From assembly GCA_036675035.1 (NCBI GenBank), contig JAKFFO010000020.1:1-64000 (forward strand): a stretch of 64,000 nucleotides of DNA. Direction: 5' to 3'. This DNA comes from MESE01 sp036675035. GTDB taxonomy: Bacteria; Pseudomonadota; Gammaproteobacteria; Burkholderiales; Burkholderiaceae_D. This document shows positions 47,753-59,000 of this stretch, one piece after another. The position numbers were made by a program, and so were the translations under genes. The notes under the pieces are model-generated. The model made no database searches, was not told the origin of the DNA, and saw only the letters and a list, made by a program, of their open reading frames with translations. Positions within the stretch are counted from its first letter, which is position 1. Every line of letters begins with the position of its first letter.

Positions 47753-50605
47753 TTATTTCTTCTGCAGCATCGGCGCCAGGTATTTCCCGGTGAAGCTGCG
47801 CGGGTTTTTCGAAACGTCCTCCGGTGTGCCGGTTGCAATAATCTGCCCACCGCCGGCGCCGCCCTCGGGTCCGAGATCGATGAGCCAGTCCGCGGTTTTG
47901 ATCACGTCCAGGTTGTGCTCGATGATCACCACGGTATTGCCCTGGTCGCGCAGCCGGTGTATTACCTTGAGTAACAGGTCGATATCGTGAAAATGCAGGC
48001 CGGTGGTCGGTTCGTCCAGGATGTACAGCGTACGGCCGGTATCGCGCTTCGATAATTCCAGCGACAACTTTACCCGCTGCGCTTCCCCGCCGGACAAAGT
48101 CGTTGCGCTTTGGCCAAGGCGGATATAGCCGAGCCCGACATCCAGCAGCGTTTGAAGTTTGCGCGCAATGATCGGAACCGGCTTGAAAAATACGTGAGCT
48201 TCTTCGACCGTCATGTCCAGCACTTCGGTGATGTTCTTTCCCTTGTACTGCACTTCCAGTGTTTCCCGGTTATACCGCTTGCCGTGACACACGTCGCACG
48301 GCACGTAGACATCCGGCAGGAAATGCATTTCGACCTTGAGCACGCCATCACCCTGGCATGCCTCGCAGCGCCCACCCTTCACATTGAATGAGAAGCGACC
48401 GGCGCTATAGCCGCGCTCCTTGGCGGTCGGTACCGTGGAAAACAAGTCGCGGATCGGGGTAAACAGGCCGGTGTAGGTTGCCGGATTGGAGCGCGGAGTA
48501 CGGCCGATCGGCGCCTGGTCGACCGATATCACCTTGTCGAAATGTTCCATGCCGCTGACCGATTCGTGCGCTGCAGGTTCGGCCTGGGAGCCGTACAGGT
48601 GGCGCGCCATCGCGTGATACAGCGTGTCGTTGACGATGGTGGACTTGCCCGAGCCGGACACGCCAGTGACGCAGGTCAGCAAGCCGACCGGAACGTTCAA
48701 GGTGACATTCTTCAGGTTGTTTCCGGTTGCACCGGCGATTGCCAGTTGGCGCTTCGGATCTGCCGGAGTACGTTTTTTAGGGATCGCAATTTCCAGAGCG
48801 CCGCTGAGATACTGCGCGGTAAGCGATTTCTTGTTCTTCAGGATTTGTTCAAGCGTACCCTGTGCAATGATTTCGCCGCCATGCACCCCGGCTCCTATGC
48901 CCATGTCCACCACGAAATCGGCGCAGCGGATCGCGTCTTCATCATGCTCGACCACCAGTACGCTGTTTCCGATGTCGCGCAAATGCTTGAGGGTTGAAAT
49001 CAGCCGGTCGTTGTCGCGTTGATGCAAGCCGATCGATGGTTCGTCGAGCACGTACATCACGCCGGTCAGGCCGGACCCGATTTGCGACGCCAGCCGAATG
49101 CGTTGCGCTTCACCACCCGACAGTGTATCCGCGCTGCGTTCCAGCGAAAGATAATCAAGGCCGACATTGTTCAGAAATTTAAGGCGCGAAATGATTTCCT
49201 TGATGATGCGGTCGGCGATTTCCCTTTTTGCACCTTTTAATTTGAGTTTCTCAAAGAAAGCGAGCGTTTCGCGTAACGGTGTCGCGGCGACCTCGTATAT
49301 GGAACGCTGCTGCGCACCGGTGCCGACCTTGACGAAACGAGCTTCGACACGCAGTCTCGCGCCCTGGCATGAAGGACATTCCTTTTCGTTGATGAACTTG
49401 GCGAGCTCTTCCCTGACCGCAATCGAATCCGTTTCGCGGTAGCGCCGCTGCAGGTTCGTTACGACGCCTTCAAACGTATGTTCACGAATAACGGTGCGTC
49501 CGCGTTCGTTGATATATGAGAATGGAATCGCCTGGCGCCCCGAACCGTATAAAACCACCTGCTGATATTTTTCCGGAAGCTTTTCGAATGGCATATCCAC
49601 GTCGAACTCGTAGAATTCCGCAAGGCTCGACAGCATTTGAAAGTAAAACTGATTGCGCCGGTCCCATCCCTTGACCGCGCCGGACGCCAGCGACAGATTG
49701 GGAAAGGCGACGATACGCTTCGGATCGAAAAATTCGATATGGCCCAGACCGTCGCATTCCGGACAGGCGCCCATCGGATTGTTGAACGAAAACAGGCGCG
49801 GCTCCAGTTCCTGCAGTGAATAGCCGCAGGTCGGGCACGCGAATTTATTAGAGTACAGATGCTCGACGCCGCTATCCATTTCGAGTGCAATTGCGCGGCC
49901 CTCAGCCAGTCGCAGCGCGGTCTCAAAACTTTCGGCCAGTCGCTGCTTGATTTCTTCCTTGACTTTCACCCGGTCGATGACGACATCGATCGTGTGTTTT
50001 TCGGTCTTTTTCAATTTGGGAAGATCGTCGACTTCATGGATCCTTGCCTTGCCGGTGCCACTCTGAATGCGAAAGCGCACAAAACCCTGTGCCTGCATCT
50101 GCTCGAACAGATCGACATGCTCTCCTTTCCGGTTAGCCACCACCGGCGCCAGAATCATCAGCTTGGTATCGTCCGGCATCGCCAGCACGGCATCGACCAT
50201 TTGCGAAACCGATTGCGCAGCGAGCGGATTCTCGGGATGGTCGGGGCAATACGGCGTACCGACGCGCGCATACAGCAGGCGCAGGTAATCGTGTATTTCA
50301 GTGACAGTACCGACAGTTGAGCGCGGGTTGTGCGAAGTCGCCTTCTGTTCAATCGAAATCGCCGGTGACAGCCCCTCGATCAAATCGACATCGGGCTTTT
50401 CCATGAGCTGCAAAAATTGCCGGGCATAGGCGGATAGCGATTCGACATAACGGCGCTGGCCTTCCGCATACAGCGTGTCGAATGCGAGTGACGATTTGCC
50501 GGAGCCGGAAAGGCCGGTAATCACGATCAGCTTGTTACGCGGCAGATCGAGATTGATGTTCTTCAGGTTGTGGGTGCGCGCGCCACGAATACGAATTTCT
50601 TCCAT
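47753..50605 (-). CDS. uvrA: Excinuclease ABC subunit A
   Basis: UvrA dimers find bulky DNA lesions in nucleotide excision repair and load UvrB. Two ABC ATPase modules are present: Walker [10 protein letters not shown] (31-39) and a second [11 protein letters not shown], with signatures [19 protein letters not shown] and [15 protein letters not shown]. The zinc motifs are CPTCGYSLQ...CPECDGLG and CEACQGDG...[10 protein letters not shown], plus CPSCQGARL. The length of 950 residues is usual. It is divergent from an MFS gene and ssb, as in many proteobacteria. I saw no clear LexA box in the 138-base gap. Confidence 0.98.
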   Translation of the reverse strand: MEEIRIRGARTHNLKNINLDLPRNKLIVITGLSGSGKSSLAFDTLYAEGQRRYVESLSAYARQFLQLMEKPDVDLIEGLSPAISIEQKATSHNPRSTVGTVTEIHDYLRLLYARVGTPYCPDHPENPLAAQSVSQMVDAVLAMPDDTKLMILAPVVANRKGEHVDLFEQMQAQGFVRFRIQSGTGKARIHEVDDLPKLKKTEKHTIDVVIDRVKVKEEIKQRLAESFETALRLAEGRAIALEMDSGVEHLYSNKFACPTCGYSLQELEPRLFSFNNPMGACPECDGLGHIEFFDPKRIVAFPNLSLASGAVKGWDRRNQFYFQMLSSLAEFYEFDVDMPFEKLPEKYQQVVLYGSGRQAIPFSYINERGRTVIREHTFEGVVTNLQRRYRETDSIAVREELAKFINEKECPSCQGARLRVEARFVKVGTGAQQRSIYEVAATPLRETLAFFEKLKLKGAKREIADRIIKEIISRLKFLNNVGLDYLSLERSADTLSGGEAQRIRLASQIGSGLTGVMYVLDEPSIGLHQRDNDRLISTLKHLRDIGNSVLVVEHDEDAIRCADFVVDMGIGAGVHGGEIIAQGTLEQILKNKKSLTAQYLSGALEIAIPKKRTPADPKRQLAIAGATGNNLKNVTLNVPVGLLTCVTGVSGSGKSTIVNDTLYHAMARHLYGSQAEPAAHESVSGMEHFDKVISVDQAPIGRTPRSNPATYTGLFTPIRDLFSTVPTAKERGYSAGRFSFNVKGGRCEACQGDGVLKVEMHFLPDVYVPCDVCHGKRYNRETLEVQYKGKNITEVLDMTVEEAHVFFKPVPIIARKLQTLLDVGLGYIRLGQSATTLSGGEAQRVKLSLELSKRDTGRTLYILDEPTTGLHFHDIDLLLKVIHRLRDQGNTVVIIEHNLDVIKTADWLIDLGPEGGAGGGQIIATGTPEDVSKNPRSFTGKYLAPMLQKK

Positions 50606-50743
50606 GAACTACCTTAGGCTAGACTTTTCCCGTTCCCGATAAAGTAAAGGGAACGACGGGCCGGTTAAATTGGGTCAACCTGATACTATAACGGGTTTTG
50701 AAATTCATCGTAATAAGCCCTTTGCCTCGCGTTCAATTTTTAT

Positions 50744-51976
50744 ATGACCACCAATATTGACATAGCGCCAAGCGCAGGCATGACCCGCACCGAAATCCGC
50801 GCCAGCGCATCGCTGGCGTCGATCTTTGCGTTGCGCATGCTTGGGCTGTTTCTGATCCTGCCTGTATTTTCCGTATATGCGCATTCGATACCAGGCGGCG
50901 ATAACGTTACGCTGGTTGGACTGGCGCTCGGAATTTATGGATTGACGCAATCGTTCGGGCAAATTCCGTTTGGTATCGCTTCCGATAAATTCGGACGAAA
51001 GCGCATCATCGTCATCGGTCTCGTGCTGTTTGCGATTGGATCCTTCATCGCTGCGGCCGCGACCGATATCGTCTGGATCATTGCCGGGCGGGCTGTGCAG
51101 GGCGCGGGCGCAATTTCCGCTGCGGTCACTGCGCTGATTGCAGACTCAACGCGGGAGGAGCATCGCACCAAGGCAATGGCGATGGTCGGCGCATCGATTG
51201 GCCTTACTTTTGCCGGATCTCTGATTGCTGGCCCGCTTCTATACGATGTGATCGGCATGAGCGGACTGTTCGCGCTGATCGGATTTTTGTCGTTATCGGC
51301 GATTCTGATTGTCGTGTACGTTGTTCCGGATGCGCCTGCGATCCCGCCGCAGCGCGTGCTGTTCCGTGAGGTTCTGCATAATGTGGAATTGATGCGCCTG
51401 AATTACGGAGTATTCGCGTTGCATGTTACGCAGATGGCGATGTTCGTGGTGGTGCCGCCGGCGTTGGTGCAGTATGCGGGAATCCCGATCGCATCCCATT
51501 GGAAAATTTATCTTCCGGTTGTATTAGCCTCGTTCCTGTTGATGCTGCCACCGGTTTTCATTGGCGAAAAACGCGGCAAGATGAAGCATGTATTCGTGGC
51601 TGCGATCGCATTGTTGCTGGTAGTGCAAATCGGTTTGTACGCGGTGCTTTCGCAAGGCATGCCACATTGGCCGAGCCTGGTCATATTGTTGTTGGTATTC
51701 TTCGTGTCGTTTAATATTCTGGAAGCCAGCCAACCTTCACTGGTGTCGCGGTTTGCGCCGAGCGGCGCGCGCGGCGCTGCGCTCGGCGTGTACAACACGA
51801 TGCAGGCGCTCGGCCTGTTCTGCGGCGGCGCCGTTGGCGGGTGGCTTACGCAACATGTCGGAGCGTCATCGGTGTTTGTTTTAGGCGGGGCCCTGACAGT
51901 TGTCTGGCTTATAATTGCATTCAGTATGAAAAATCTACCGCGCCGCAGTCCAATTCAGCAGGCTGCCGTCGTTTAA
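50744..51976 (+). CDS. MFS transporter (YajR-like)
   Basis: A 12-segment major facilitator of 410 residues. The motif-A loop reads [14 protein letters not shown], after [19 protein letters not shown], and the motif-C region is [18 protein letters not shown]. The closest recognisable relative is E. coli YajR (shared [16 protein letters not shown] and [16 protein letters not shown]), but the C-terminal cytoplasmic YAM domain of YajR is missing here. Efflux of small molecules is likely, substrate unknown. The uvrA-MFS-ssb neighbourhood is common in Burkholderiales; ssb follows by 16 bases. Confidence 0.92.
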   Translation: MTTNIDIAPSAGMTRTEIRASASLASIFALRMLGLFLILPVFSVYAHSIPGGDNVTLVGLALGIYGLTQSFGQIPFGIASDKFGRKRIIVIGLVLFAIGSFIAAAATDIVWIIAGRAVQGAGAISAAVTALIADSTREEHRTKAMAMVGASIGLTFAGSLIAGPLLYDVIGMSGLFALIGFLSLSAILIVVYVVPDAPAIPPQRVLFREVLHNVELMRLNYGVFALHVTQMAMFVVVPPALVQYAGIPIASHWKIYLPVVLASFLLMLPPVFIGEKRGKMKHVFVAAIALLLVVQIGLYAVLSQGMPHWPSLVILLLVFFVSFNILEASQPSLVSRFAPSGARGAALGVYNTMQALGLFCGGAVGGWLTQHVGASSVFVLGGALTVVWLIIAFSMKNLPRRSPIQQAAVV

Positions 51977-51992
51977 CAGGAGAAATCACATC

Positions 51993-52475
51993 ATGGCATC
52001 GGTCAATAAAGTAATCATCGTCGGCAATCTGGGTCGCGATCCTGAAACGCGCTACATGCCGTCCGGCGATGCGATGACCACCATTGCCGTGGCGACCACC
52101 GACTCGTGGAAAGACAAGACGAGCGGCGAAAAGAAAGAGCAAACCGAATGGCATCGCATCACATTCTTCGGCAAGCTGGCTGAGATTGCCGGGCAATACC
52201 TGAAAAAAGGTTCGCAGGTCTACATCGAAGGCAGCTTGCGCACCCGCAAATACACCGATAAGGACGGCATCGAAAAGTACGCGACCGACATCAAGGCCGA
52301 TACGATGCAGATGCTGGGTAGCCGCCAAGGCATGGGCGGCGGCGCTCCAATGGACGAAGGATATGGCAGCAGCGCACCCGCAGCCCGTCAAAACGCCGGA
52401 GCGCCTGCCGCCAACCGCCCGGCATCAAAGCCGGCGCCGAATTTTTCGGATATGGATGACGATATTCCGTTTTAG
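51993..52475 (+). CDS. ssb: Single-stranded DNA-binding protein
   Basis: SSB coats single-stranded DNA in replication, repair and recombination. The OB-fold begins [28 protein letters not shown] and contains [39 protein letters not shown] (the family core, about residues 50-88). A Gly/Ala/Pro-rich linker leads to the acidic tip DMDDDIPF that recruits partner proteins. The length is 160 residues. AGGAG precedes the ATG. A long hairpin terminator follows. Confidence 0.98.
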   Translation: MASVNKVIIVGNLGRDPETRYMPSGDAMTTIAVATTDSWKDKTSGEKKEQTEWHRITFFGKLAEIAGQYLKKGSQVYIEGSLRTRKYTDKDGIEKYATDIKADTMQMLGSRQGMGGGAPMDEGYGSSAPAARQNAGAPAANRPASKPAPNFSDMDDDIPF

Positions 52476-52507
52476 TCGATATCGGCGGTTTCTTGGCCAA
52501 GCGACAG

Positions 52508-52566
52508 GACCGGAAGTTCCTATGGTGATCAAATTTCACCCCAAGAACTTCCGGTCTCATTTTTTT
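52508..52566 (+). terminator. Intrinsic terminator after ssb
   Basis: A 12-base perfect stem GACCGGAAGTTC (52508-52519) / GAACTTCCGGTC (52545-52556) encloses an inner hairpin GGTGA/TCACC (52524-52528 / 52536-52540) and is followed closely by seven T residues. It lies 32 bases after the ssb stop. Confidence 0.85.
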
Positions 52567-52795
52567 GTCCATTTGATTAAAGAGTTTTCAACAGGCTTTT
52601 GGTATGCCATTGAAAACGGCGGATAAGGGAAAAGGGCACAATGCGCCGAGTCCTCAACCCTGAATTATCATGAAGCGGCGATATGCCGTCTCACTTCTGG
52701 AGTAAGCCAGGAATCGGCGCGCAGGCGCCAGATCAAACAGCGGCGTCCGTGCAACGATACGGGCGCGGCAGATACGAATTTGAAAAGTGAAGAAA

Positions 52796-53035
52796 ATGGC
52801 AAAACAGAATTCAAGAAGGCATGACGACGACGATACATCGATCTGGATAGTCTATGAGGCGCCGCCGGATTTTCCCGAGCAGTATGTGGCGCGCAGATGC
52901 CGCTCGTACGTCGCGACCGGAGAATATATTGTAGGCGACACACTTGTCGAGTTGCGGGCGAAATTGCCTCCCGGCCTGATCAGGCTGGAGAGAAGCGTAC
53001 ACGACGATCCCATGGTTCGAGAATCGTGGATATAA
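52796..53035 (+). CDS. Small hypothetical protein
   Basis: An unrecognised 79-residue protein (ATG at 52796; a GTG three codons earlier is possible). It is basic at the N-terminus, then acidic DDDDTS, then SIWIVYEAPPDFPEQYVARRC, a central VATGEYIVGDTLVELRAKLPPGL, and RLERSVHDDPMVRESWI at the end. The pattern WIVYxAPPDxP...LPxGLxxLxRxxxDDPxxxExWI resembles small conserved hypothetical proteins that I recall from Burkholderiales, with no known function. It has no signal peptide or membrane segment. It sits alone between the ssb terminator and the transposase-like gene. Confidence 0.6.
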   Translation: MAKQNSRRHDDDDTSIWIVYEAPPDFPEQYVARRCRSYVATGEYIVGDTLVELRAKLPPGLIRLERSVHDDPMVRESWI

Positions 53036-53324
53036 ATCTACGTCGGCAAGGCTGTTCGCCGGTTTCTTGTTGCTCCCGGTCGTAAATAGTAAATCCCCGG
53101 TTGATCCACAGAGAAGGCGCCTGTCCGCTGTCGCCACCGATACGCAATACAATTTCCGGCGTCGCGCGTCTTGAAAGTTCGGCGTGTGACAAAGAAGGCG
53201 ATTGACACGCCATGCGCTGCATATTGTTTGCGCGCGAGCCATTCCGGCAAGCTTGAAGCAAAAAAGGGACGCAGTGCTTGAGTCGCTATAATTCTTGGTA
53301 TTGTCGTTTTTCGTGAATCCAGCC
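53036..53324. other. Non-coding gap before the transposase-like gene
   Basis: About 290 bases without a convincing gene. The end holds a perfect -10 element TATAAT at 53287-53292, with no good -35 at the expected distance. If used, transcription would start about 25 bases before the ATG at 53325. No RAYT-type flanking repeat was found on this side. Confidence 0.4.
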
Positions 53325-54032
53325 ATGGCTCGTCTTCCGCGTTTGGTCGTTCCTCATCAGCCGCATCATGTAATCCAGCTGGGCAATAATGGACAGGCAA
53401 TTTTCCGGGAAGAGGCGGATTACGTCGCGTTTCTGGACTGGCTCCGAGTTGCGGCAAAACAGTTCAAGGTGGCGGTTCACGCTTATGTGCTGCTGCCGAA
53501 TCAATTGAACTTGCTGATGACGCCTTCTGACCTGACTGGCCTCGGGCGTCTGATGCAGTGGGTTGGCCGCTCTTATGTTCCGTACTTCAATCGGAAATAC
53601 AATCGTTTTGGAGCCTTGTGGCAAGGCCGTTACAAAGCCACCGTCATCGATGCGGATCACTATCTCATAACATGTTCCCGCTATATCGAGTTCCTTCCGG
53701 TCCAATTCGGCATTGTCGGCAGTCCGCAAGACTATAACTGGTCCAGTTATCCACATCATATCGGCGCAAAACCGGACCCACTGGTAACGGATCATCCGCT
53801 GTATTGGGCGCTCGGCAATACGCCCTTTGACCGGGAAGTTGTATACAAAGCTCTTTCGGAGCAAGCGCTCACAACTGGCGAAATTCAGTTATTGACGGAT
53901 GCGACCCTTAAAGGCTGGGTACTCGGTTCGGATAAATTCAAGGCCGGTCTGGCAAAAAACATCAGTCGTCGCATCGTTCCACTCAAGCGCGGACGGCCGC
54001 TTAAATCCACCCGGAATTCGTTGGTCGATTAA
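53325..54032 (+). CDS. Y1/REP-associated transposase-like protein lacking the HxH motif
   Basis: A 235-residue homologue of REP-associated tyrosine transposases (Y1_Tnp fold). The family pattern is clear: LPHQPHHVIQLGNNGQAIF-like start, VHAYVLLPN, LMQWVGRSYVPYFN, GALWQGRYKA, YLITCSRYIE and DYNWSSY. However, the metal-binding NHxHL is NQLNL here (Q60 and N62), and the usual ELNPVRA is EFLPVQF. A candidate catalytic tyrosine (Y113 or Y120) remains. The frame is intact, so the protein may be a non-catalytic, domesticated DNA-binding relative or a decaying gene. The ATG at 53325 (MARLPRLVVP) is preferred. Confidence 0.82.
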   Translation: MARLPRLVVPHQPHHVIQLGNNGQAIFREEADYVAFLDWLRVAAKQFKVAVHAYVLLPNQLNLLMTPSDLTGLGRLMQWVGRSYVPYFNRKYNRFGALWQGRYKATVIDADHYLITCSRYIEFLPVQFGIVGSPQDYNWSSYPHHIGAKPDPLVTDHPLYWALGNTPFDREVVYKALSEQALTTGEIQLLTDATLKGWVLGSDKFKAGLAKNISRRIVPLKRGRPLKSTRNSLVD

Positions 54033-54073
54033 AAATATGATTGCTTTTTGATATCGTCGCTGTGTTCGGCTTT

Positions 54074-54139
54074 GATATGTCCCCATTAATTTTGCAGTTC
54101 TCTTTAGAAACTAATTAATGTTACTCTGACCCCAATTAT
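54074..54139. repeat. RAYT-type sequence motifs downstream of the transposase-like gene
   Basis: The segment contains GATATGTCCCCATTAATTTTG (first part, from 54074) and TTACTCTGACCCCAATTAT (from 54121). Their complements, GGGGACATATC and AATTGGGGTCAGAGTAA, resemble short motifs commonly seen next to REP-associated transposase genes. Only one copy of each is present in this window, so it is a remnant or target-type motif rather than an array. Confidence 0.45.
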
Positions 54140-54208
54140 TCTCATTGAAAAATCCATTCTGCTGAACTATCCTTCGGGTTCAACCCCATCAAGCAGTGGA
54201 GAATGGCT

Positions 54209-57200
54209 ATGCACGCTCAAGGTCTGTATGACCCATCCAACGAACATGACGCCTGCGGCGTCGGTTTCATCGCCCATATCAAAGGCAAGAAAAGTCATTC
54301 CATCGTCGAACAAGGCTTGCTGATTCTGAAAAACCTGGATCACCGGGGTGCTGTCGGCGCCGACAAGCTGATGGGGGATGGCGCCGGCATCCTGCTCCAG
54401 ATTCCGGACCAGTACTATCGAGAAGAGATGGCGAAGCAGGGTATCAATTTGCCACCCCCCGGCGAGTATGGTGTCGGCATGGTGTTCTTGCCAAAAGAGA
54501 ATGCCTCCCGGATTGCATGCGAGCAAGAAATCGAGCGCGCTGTCCACGCCGAAAGCCAGGTTGTCCTCGGATGGCGTGATGTACCGATCGATATCGACAT
54601 GCCGATGTCACCAACGGTACGTGATAAGGAACCTGTAATTCGCCAGATATTTATCGGTCGTGGTCAGGACATCATGGTTACCGATGCGCTCGAGCGCAAG
54701 CTGTACGTGATTCGCAAATCCTCCGGCCATGCGATCCAGGCGCTGAACCTGCTGCACGGAAAGGAATTTTTCGTACCGTCGATGTCGGCCCGAACTATCG
54801 TTTACAAGGGCTTGCTGCTGGCCGACCAGGTCGGCGTGTATTACAAGGACCTGCAGGACCCGCGTTGCATCTCCGCCCTGGCATTGGTGCATCAGCGCTT
54901 TTCAACCAATACGTTCCCGGAATGGCCGCTGTCGCATCCATACCGTCTTATCGCGCATAACGGCGAAATCAACACCGTCAAGGGCAACTTCAACTGGATG
55001 CGCGCACGCGAGGGAGTGATGAAATCAGCCGTGCTGGGCGATGATCTGAAAAAGTTGTTCCCATTGATTTATGAAGGCCAGTCCGACACCGCCTGCTTCG
55101 ACAACGCGCTCGAATTGCTGGTGATGGCCGGTTACCCGATCGCACAGGCAATGATGATGATGATCCCGGAAGCATGGGAGAACCACGCGTTGATGGACGA
55201 CAATCGCCGTGCTTTCTACGAATACCACGCGGCGATGATGGAGCCGTGGGACGGCCCCGCCGCAATGGCATTTACCGATGGGCGCCACATCGGCGGAACG
55301 CTGGACCGCAATGGCTTGCGGCCGGCCCGCTACATCGTCACCGATGATGACCTGGTAGTCATGGCGTCCGAGTCCGGTGTACTGCCAATCCCGGAATCGA
55401 AAATCATTCAGAAATGGCGCCTGCAGCCGGGCAAGATGTTCCTGATCGACCTGGATGCGGGCCGCATCATCGATGACAAGGAACTCAAGGACACCTACGC
55501 CAACGCAAAACCGTACAAGCAATGGATCGACTCGGTCCGCATCAGGCTCGGCGCACTCAAGCAGGAACCGGATGAAGCAAAATCAGCCGTTCCGCTGCTC
55601 GACCGCCAGCAGGTGTTTGGCTATACCCAGGAAGACCTGAAATTCCTGATGTCGCCAATGGCGGTTCAGGGCGAGGAAGCAACCGGTTCGATGGGCAACG
55701 ATTCGCCGCTGGCGGTCATGTCCAGCAAAAACAAGACGCTGTATCACTACTTCAAACAGCTGTTTGCGCAAGTGACCAATCCACCGATCGACCCGATTCG
55801 CGAAGCCATGGTGATGTCGCTGGTGTCGTTCATCGGACCGAAGCCGAACCTGCTCGACACCAACAACATCAATCCGCCGATGCGACTCGAAGTGTCGCAG
55901 CCGGTTCTCGACTATGCCGACATCGCGCGCCTGCGCAACATCAGTGCCCATACCGGTGGAAAATTCAAGTCCCACGAACTGAACATCTGTTATCCGGTGG
56001 CATGGGGCAAGGAAGGCATCGAGGCACGCCTCGCTTCACTGTGCGCCAAGGCGGTCGACGCGGTCAAGTCAGGCCATAACATCCTGATTATCTCCGACCG
56101 CAAAGTGGACGCGGAACAGGTAGCGATTCCTGCGCTGCTTGCTACTTCGGCAATCCATTTGCATCTGGTCAGCAAAGGTTTGCGCACGTCGACCGGTCTG
56201 GTTGTCGAAACCGGATCGGCACGCGAAACCCATCATTTTGCGCTGCTGGCCGGATATGGCGCGGAAGCGATTCATCCGTACCTGGCGATGGACACATTGG
56301 CCGATATCGCCAAAGGATTGCCTGGCGAGCTATCGTCTGAAAAGGCAATTTACAACTTCCAAAAGGCGATCGGCAAAGGCCTGCTCAAAGTCATGTCCAA
56401 GATGGGCATTTCGACCTACATGTCGTATTGCGGCGCACAGATTTTCGAGGCGATCGGATTAAACAAGGCATTAGTCGACAAGTACTTCAAGGGCACCGCA
56501 TCCAATGTCGAAGGTATCGGCGTTTTCGAAATTGCCGAGGAAGCATTGCGCTTGCACCAACTTGCATTCAGCTCCGATCCATTGCTGGCCAATGCACTCG
56601 ACGCCGGCGGCGAATACGCATTCCGCGTACGCGGCGAAGAACATATGTGGACGCCGGACGCGATCGCGAAGCTGCAGCATTCGGCACGTTCCAACAATTT
56701 CAATACCTACAAGGAATACGCGCAGATCATCAACGATCAATCACGGCGCCACATGACCTTGCGCGGCCTGTTCGAATTCAAGATCGATCCATCCACCGCG
56801 ATTCCGCTGGACGAAGTCGAACCGGCGAAGGAAATTGTGAAGCGCTTTGCGACCGGCGCGATGTCGCTCGGATCAATCTCGACCGAGGCGCACGCAACGT
56901 TGGCAATCGCAATGAACCGGATTGGCGGCAAATCCAATACCGGCGAAGGCGGTGAAGACGAGAACCGCTATCGGCAGGAGTTGAAAGGCATTCCGATCAA
57001 GCAGGGCGATACGCTGGCATCGATCATCGGCAAGGATCGAATCGAAGTCGACATGCCGCTGCTTGCGGGAGACTCGCTTCGTTCAAGAATCAAGCAGGTG
57101 GCTTCCGGGCGCTTCGGTGTTACCGCCGAATATCTGACTTCCGCCGATCAGATCCAGATCAAGATGGCTCAGGGCGCCAAGCCGGGTGAAGGCGGGCAGT

Positions 57201-58897
57201 TGCCAGGCCACAAAGTATCCGAATACATCGCGAAACTGCGTTTCTCGGTACCGGGCGTCGGCTTGATTTCGCCTCCGCCGCATCACGACATTTATTCAAT
57301 TGAAGACCTTGCGCAACTGATCCATGACTTGAAAAACGCCAACTCGAAAGCATCGATCTCGGTCAAGCTGGTATCCGAAGTCGGTGTCGGCACCGTCGCC
57401 GCCGGTGTGGCAAAAGCCAAGGCCGACCATGTGGTGATTGCCGGCCACGATGGCGGCACCGGCGCATCGCCGTTGTCTTCTATCAAGCATGCCGGCACGC
57501 CCTGGGAACTGGGTCTGGCCGAAACCCAGCAGACGCTGGTGTTGAATCGCCTTCGCAGCAGGATTCGCGTTCAGACCGATGGGCAGATCAAGACCGGTCG
57601 CGATGTCGTGATCGCGGCATTGCTGGGTGCCGACGAAGTCGGCTTTGCAACGGCTCCGCTGGTGGTCGAGGGTTGCATCATGATGCGCAAGTGTCATTTG
57701 AATACCTGCCCGGTCGGCGTTGCGACACAAGACCCGGTGCTGCGCGCGAAGTTCGCGGGCAAACCTGAGCATGTGGTCAATTTCTTTTTCTTTGTTGCCG
57801 AAGAAGCGCGTCAGATCATGGCGCAACTCGGCATCCGTACTTTCAACGAACTGATCGGACGTTCGGACTTGCTGGACAAGTCGAAGGCGGTTTCGCACTG
57901 GAAGGCAAAAGGTCTCGACTTCACACGGATTTTCCATCAACCGGATGTGCCGGCATCCGAGCCGCGTTATCAAGTCGAAGAGCAGGACCATGGTCTCGAA
58001 AAGGCGCTTGACCACAAATTGATCGCGCAGGCCAAAGCTGCACTGGACAAGGGCGAAAAGGTTTCTTTCATCTCGCCGGTAAAGAACGTGAATCGTACCG
58101 TCGGCACCATGCTGTCAGGTGAGGTGGCGCGAAAATACGGCCATGACGGCTTGCCCGACGATACCATCCATATTCAACTGCACGGTACCGCGGGCCAGTC
58201 TGCGGGCGCATTCCTCGCGCATGGCGTCACGCTGGACCTGGTCGGCGAGGGCAATGACTATGTCGGCAAAGGGTTGTCGGGAGGACGCATCATCGTTCGC
58301 CCGAATACCGAATTCCGCGGCCGGGCGGTCGACAACATCATCATCGGCAATACGGTGCTGTATGGCGCGATTGCAGGCGAAGCATATTTTAACGGCGTTG
58401 CCGGCGAACGTTTTGCGGTGCGTAACTCCGGCGCCGTGACGGTTGTCGAGGGAACAGGCGACCATGGTTGCGAATACATGACCGGTGGCACCGTGGTAGT
58501 GCTCGGCCAGACCGGGCGCAACTTCGCTGCCGGCATGTCCGGTGGCATCGCATACGTGTATGACCCGGCCGGCGACTTTGCACAAAAGTGCAATACCGCG
58601 ATGGTCGCGCTCGATCCGGTATTGAGCAGTGCCGAGCAGGAGGCGAAAGTGGATCAATCGATTTGGCACAGCCAGTTGCGCGGCGGCGAGCGTCAGACCG
58701 ATGAAGCGATCCTGAAGGGAATGATCGAGCGCCATTTCAAGCACACCGGCAGCACGCGCGCACGGAATCTTCTGGACGACTGGGCAGTTGCGCGCAGCAA
58801 GTTCGTCAAGGTCTTCCCGTCCGAGTACAAGCGGGCACTGGGCGAGATGGAGTCTGCCAAGGCTGCCATGCTGGCACAAGAAAAGGTCGCTGCTTAA
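54209..58897 (+). CDS. gltB: Glutamate synthase (NADPH) large subunit
   Basis: GltB makes glutamate from glutamine and 2-oxoglutarate with GltD. The N-terminal Ntn amidotransferase domain is exposed after removal of a short propeptide, leaving the catalytic cysteine of ACGVGFIAH (residue 16). Next come the central domain, the FMN-binding synthase domain ([37 protein letters not shown]) and the 3Fe-4S cluster cysteines in [15 protein letters not shown] near residue 1156, then the C-terminal beta-helix. The length is about 1562 residues. ATGs occur at 54203 and 54209; the second has proper spacing from TGGAGA. Confidence 0.98.
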   Translation: MHAQGLYDPSNEHDACGVGFIAHIKGKKSHSIVEQGLLILKNLDHRGAVGADKLMGDGAGILLQIPDQYYREEMAKQGINLPPPGEYGVGMVFLPKENASRIACEQEIERAVHAESQVVLGWRDVPIDIDMPMSPTVRDKEPVIRQIFIGRGQDIMVTDALERKLYVIRKSSGHAIQALNLLHGKEFFVPSMSARTIVYKGLLLADQVGVYYKDLQDPRCISALALVHQRFSTNTFPEWPLSHPYRLIAHNGEINTVKGNFNWMRAREGVMKSAVLGDDLKKLFPLIYEGQSDTACFDNALELLVMAGYPIAQAMMMMIPEAWENHALMDDNRRAFYEYHAAMMEPWDGPAAMAFTDGRHIGGTLDRNGLRPARYIVTDDDLVVMASESGVLPIPESKIIQKWRLQPGKMFLIDLDAGRIIDDKELKDTYANAKPYKQWIDSVRIRLGALKQEPDEAKSAVPLLDRQQVFGYTQEDLKFLMSPMAVQGEEATGSMGNDSPLAVMSSKNKTLYHYFKQLFAQVTNPPIDPIREAMVMSLVSFIGPKPNLLDTNNINPPMRLEVSQPVLDYADIARLRNISAHTGGKFKSHELNICYPVAWGKEGIEARLASLCAKAVDAVKSGHNILIISDRKVDAEQVAIPALLATSAIHLHLVSKGLRTSTGLVVETGSARETHHFALLAGYGAEAIHPYLAMDTLADIAKGLPGELSSEKAIYNFQKAIGKGLLKVMSKMGISTYMSYCGAQIFEAIGLNKALVDKYFKGTASNVEGIGVFEIAEEALRLHQLAFSSDPLLANALDAGGEYAFRVRGEEHMWTPDAIAKLQHSARSNNFNTYKEYAQIINDQSRRHMTLRGLFEFKIDPSTAIPLDEVEPAKEIVKRFATGAMSLGSISTEAHATLAIAMNRIGGKSNTGEGGEDENRYRQELKGIPIKQGDTLASIIGKDRIEVDMPLLAGDSLRSRIKQVASGRFGVTAEYLTSADQIQIKMAQGAKPGEGGQLPGHKVSEYIAKLRFSVPGVGLISPPPHHDIYSIEDLAQLIHDLKNANSKASISVKLVSEVGVGTVAAGVAKAKADHVVIAGHDGGTGASPLSSIKHAGTPWELGLAETQQTLVLNRLRSRIRVQTDGQIKTGRDVVIAALLGADEVGFATAPLVVEGCIMMRKCHLNTCPVGVATQDPVLRAKFAGKPEHVVNFFFFVAEEARQIMAQLGIRTFNELIGRSDLLDKSKAVSHWKAKGLDFTRIFHQPDVPASEPRYQVEEQDHGLEKALDHKLIAQAKAALDKGEKVSFISPVKNVNRTVGTMLSGEVARKYGHDGLPDDTIHIQLHGTAGQSAGAFLAHGVTLDLVGEGNDYVGKGLSGGRIIVRPNTEFRGRAVDNIIIGNTVLYGAIAGEAYFNGVAGERFAVRNSGAVTVVEGTGDHGCEYMTGGTVVVLGQTGRNFAAGMSGGIAYVYDPAGDFAQKCNTAMVALDPVLSSAEQEAKVDQSIWHSQLRGGERQTDEAILKGMIERHFKHTGSTRARNLLDDWAVARSKFVKVFPSEYKRALGEMESAKAAMLAQEKVAA

Positions 58898-59000
58898 GAT
58901 CGTCCGATCAATCAAAGACAAACAAAATTCAACACGCGGTGCAGTCACAAAAGCCGGAACTCGATCCGGCGTGGGCTACTCGGCAATGAAGGGGAAAAAC

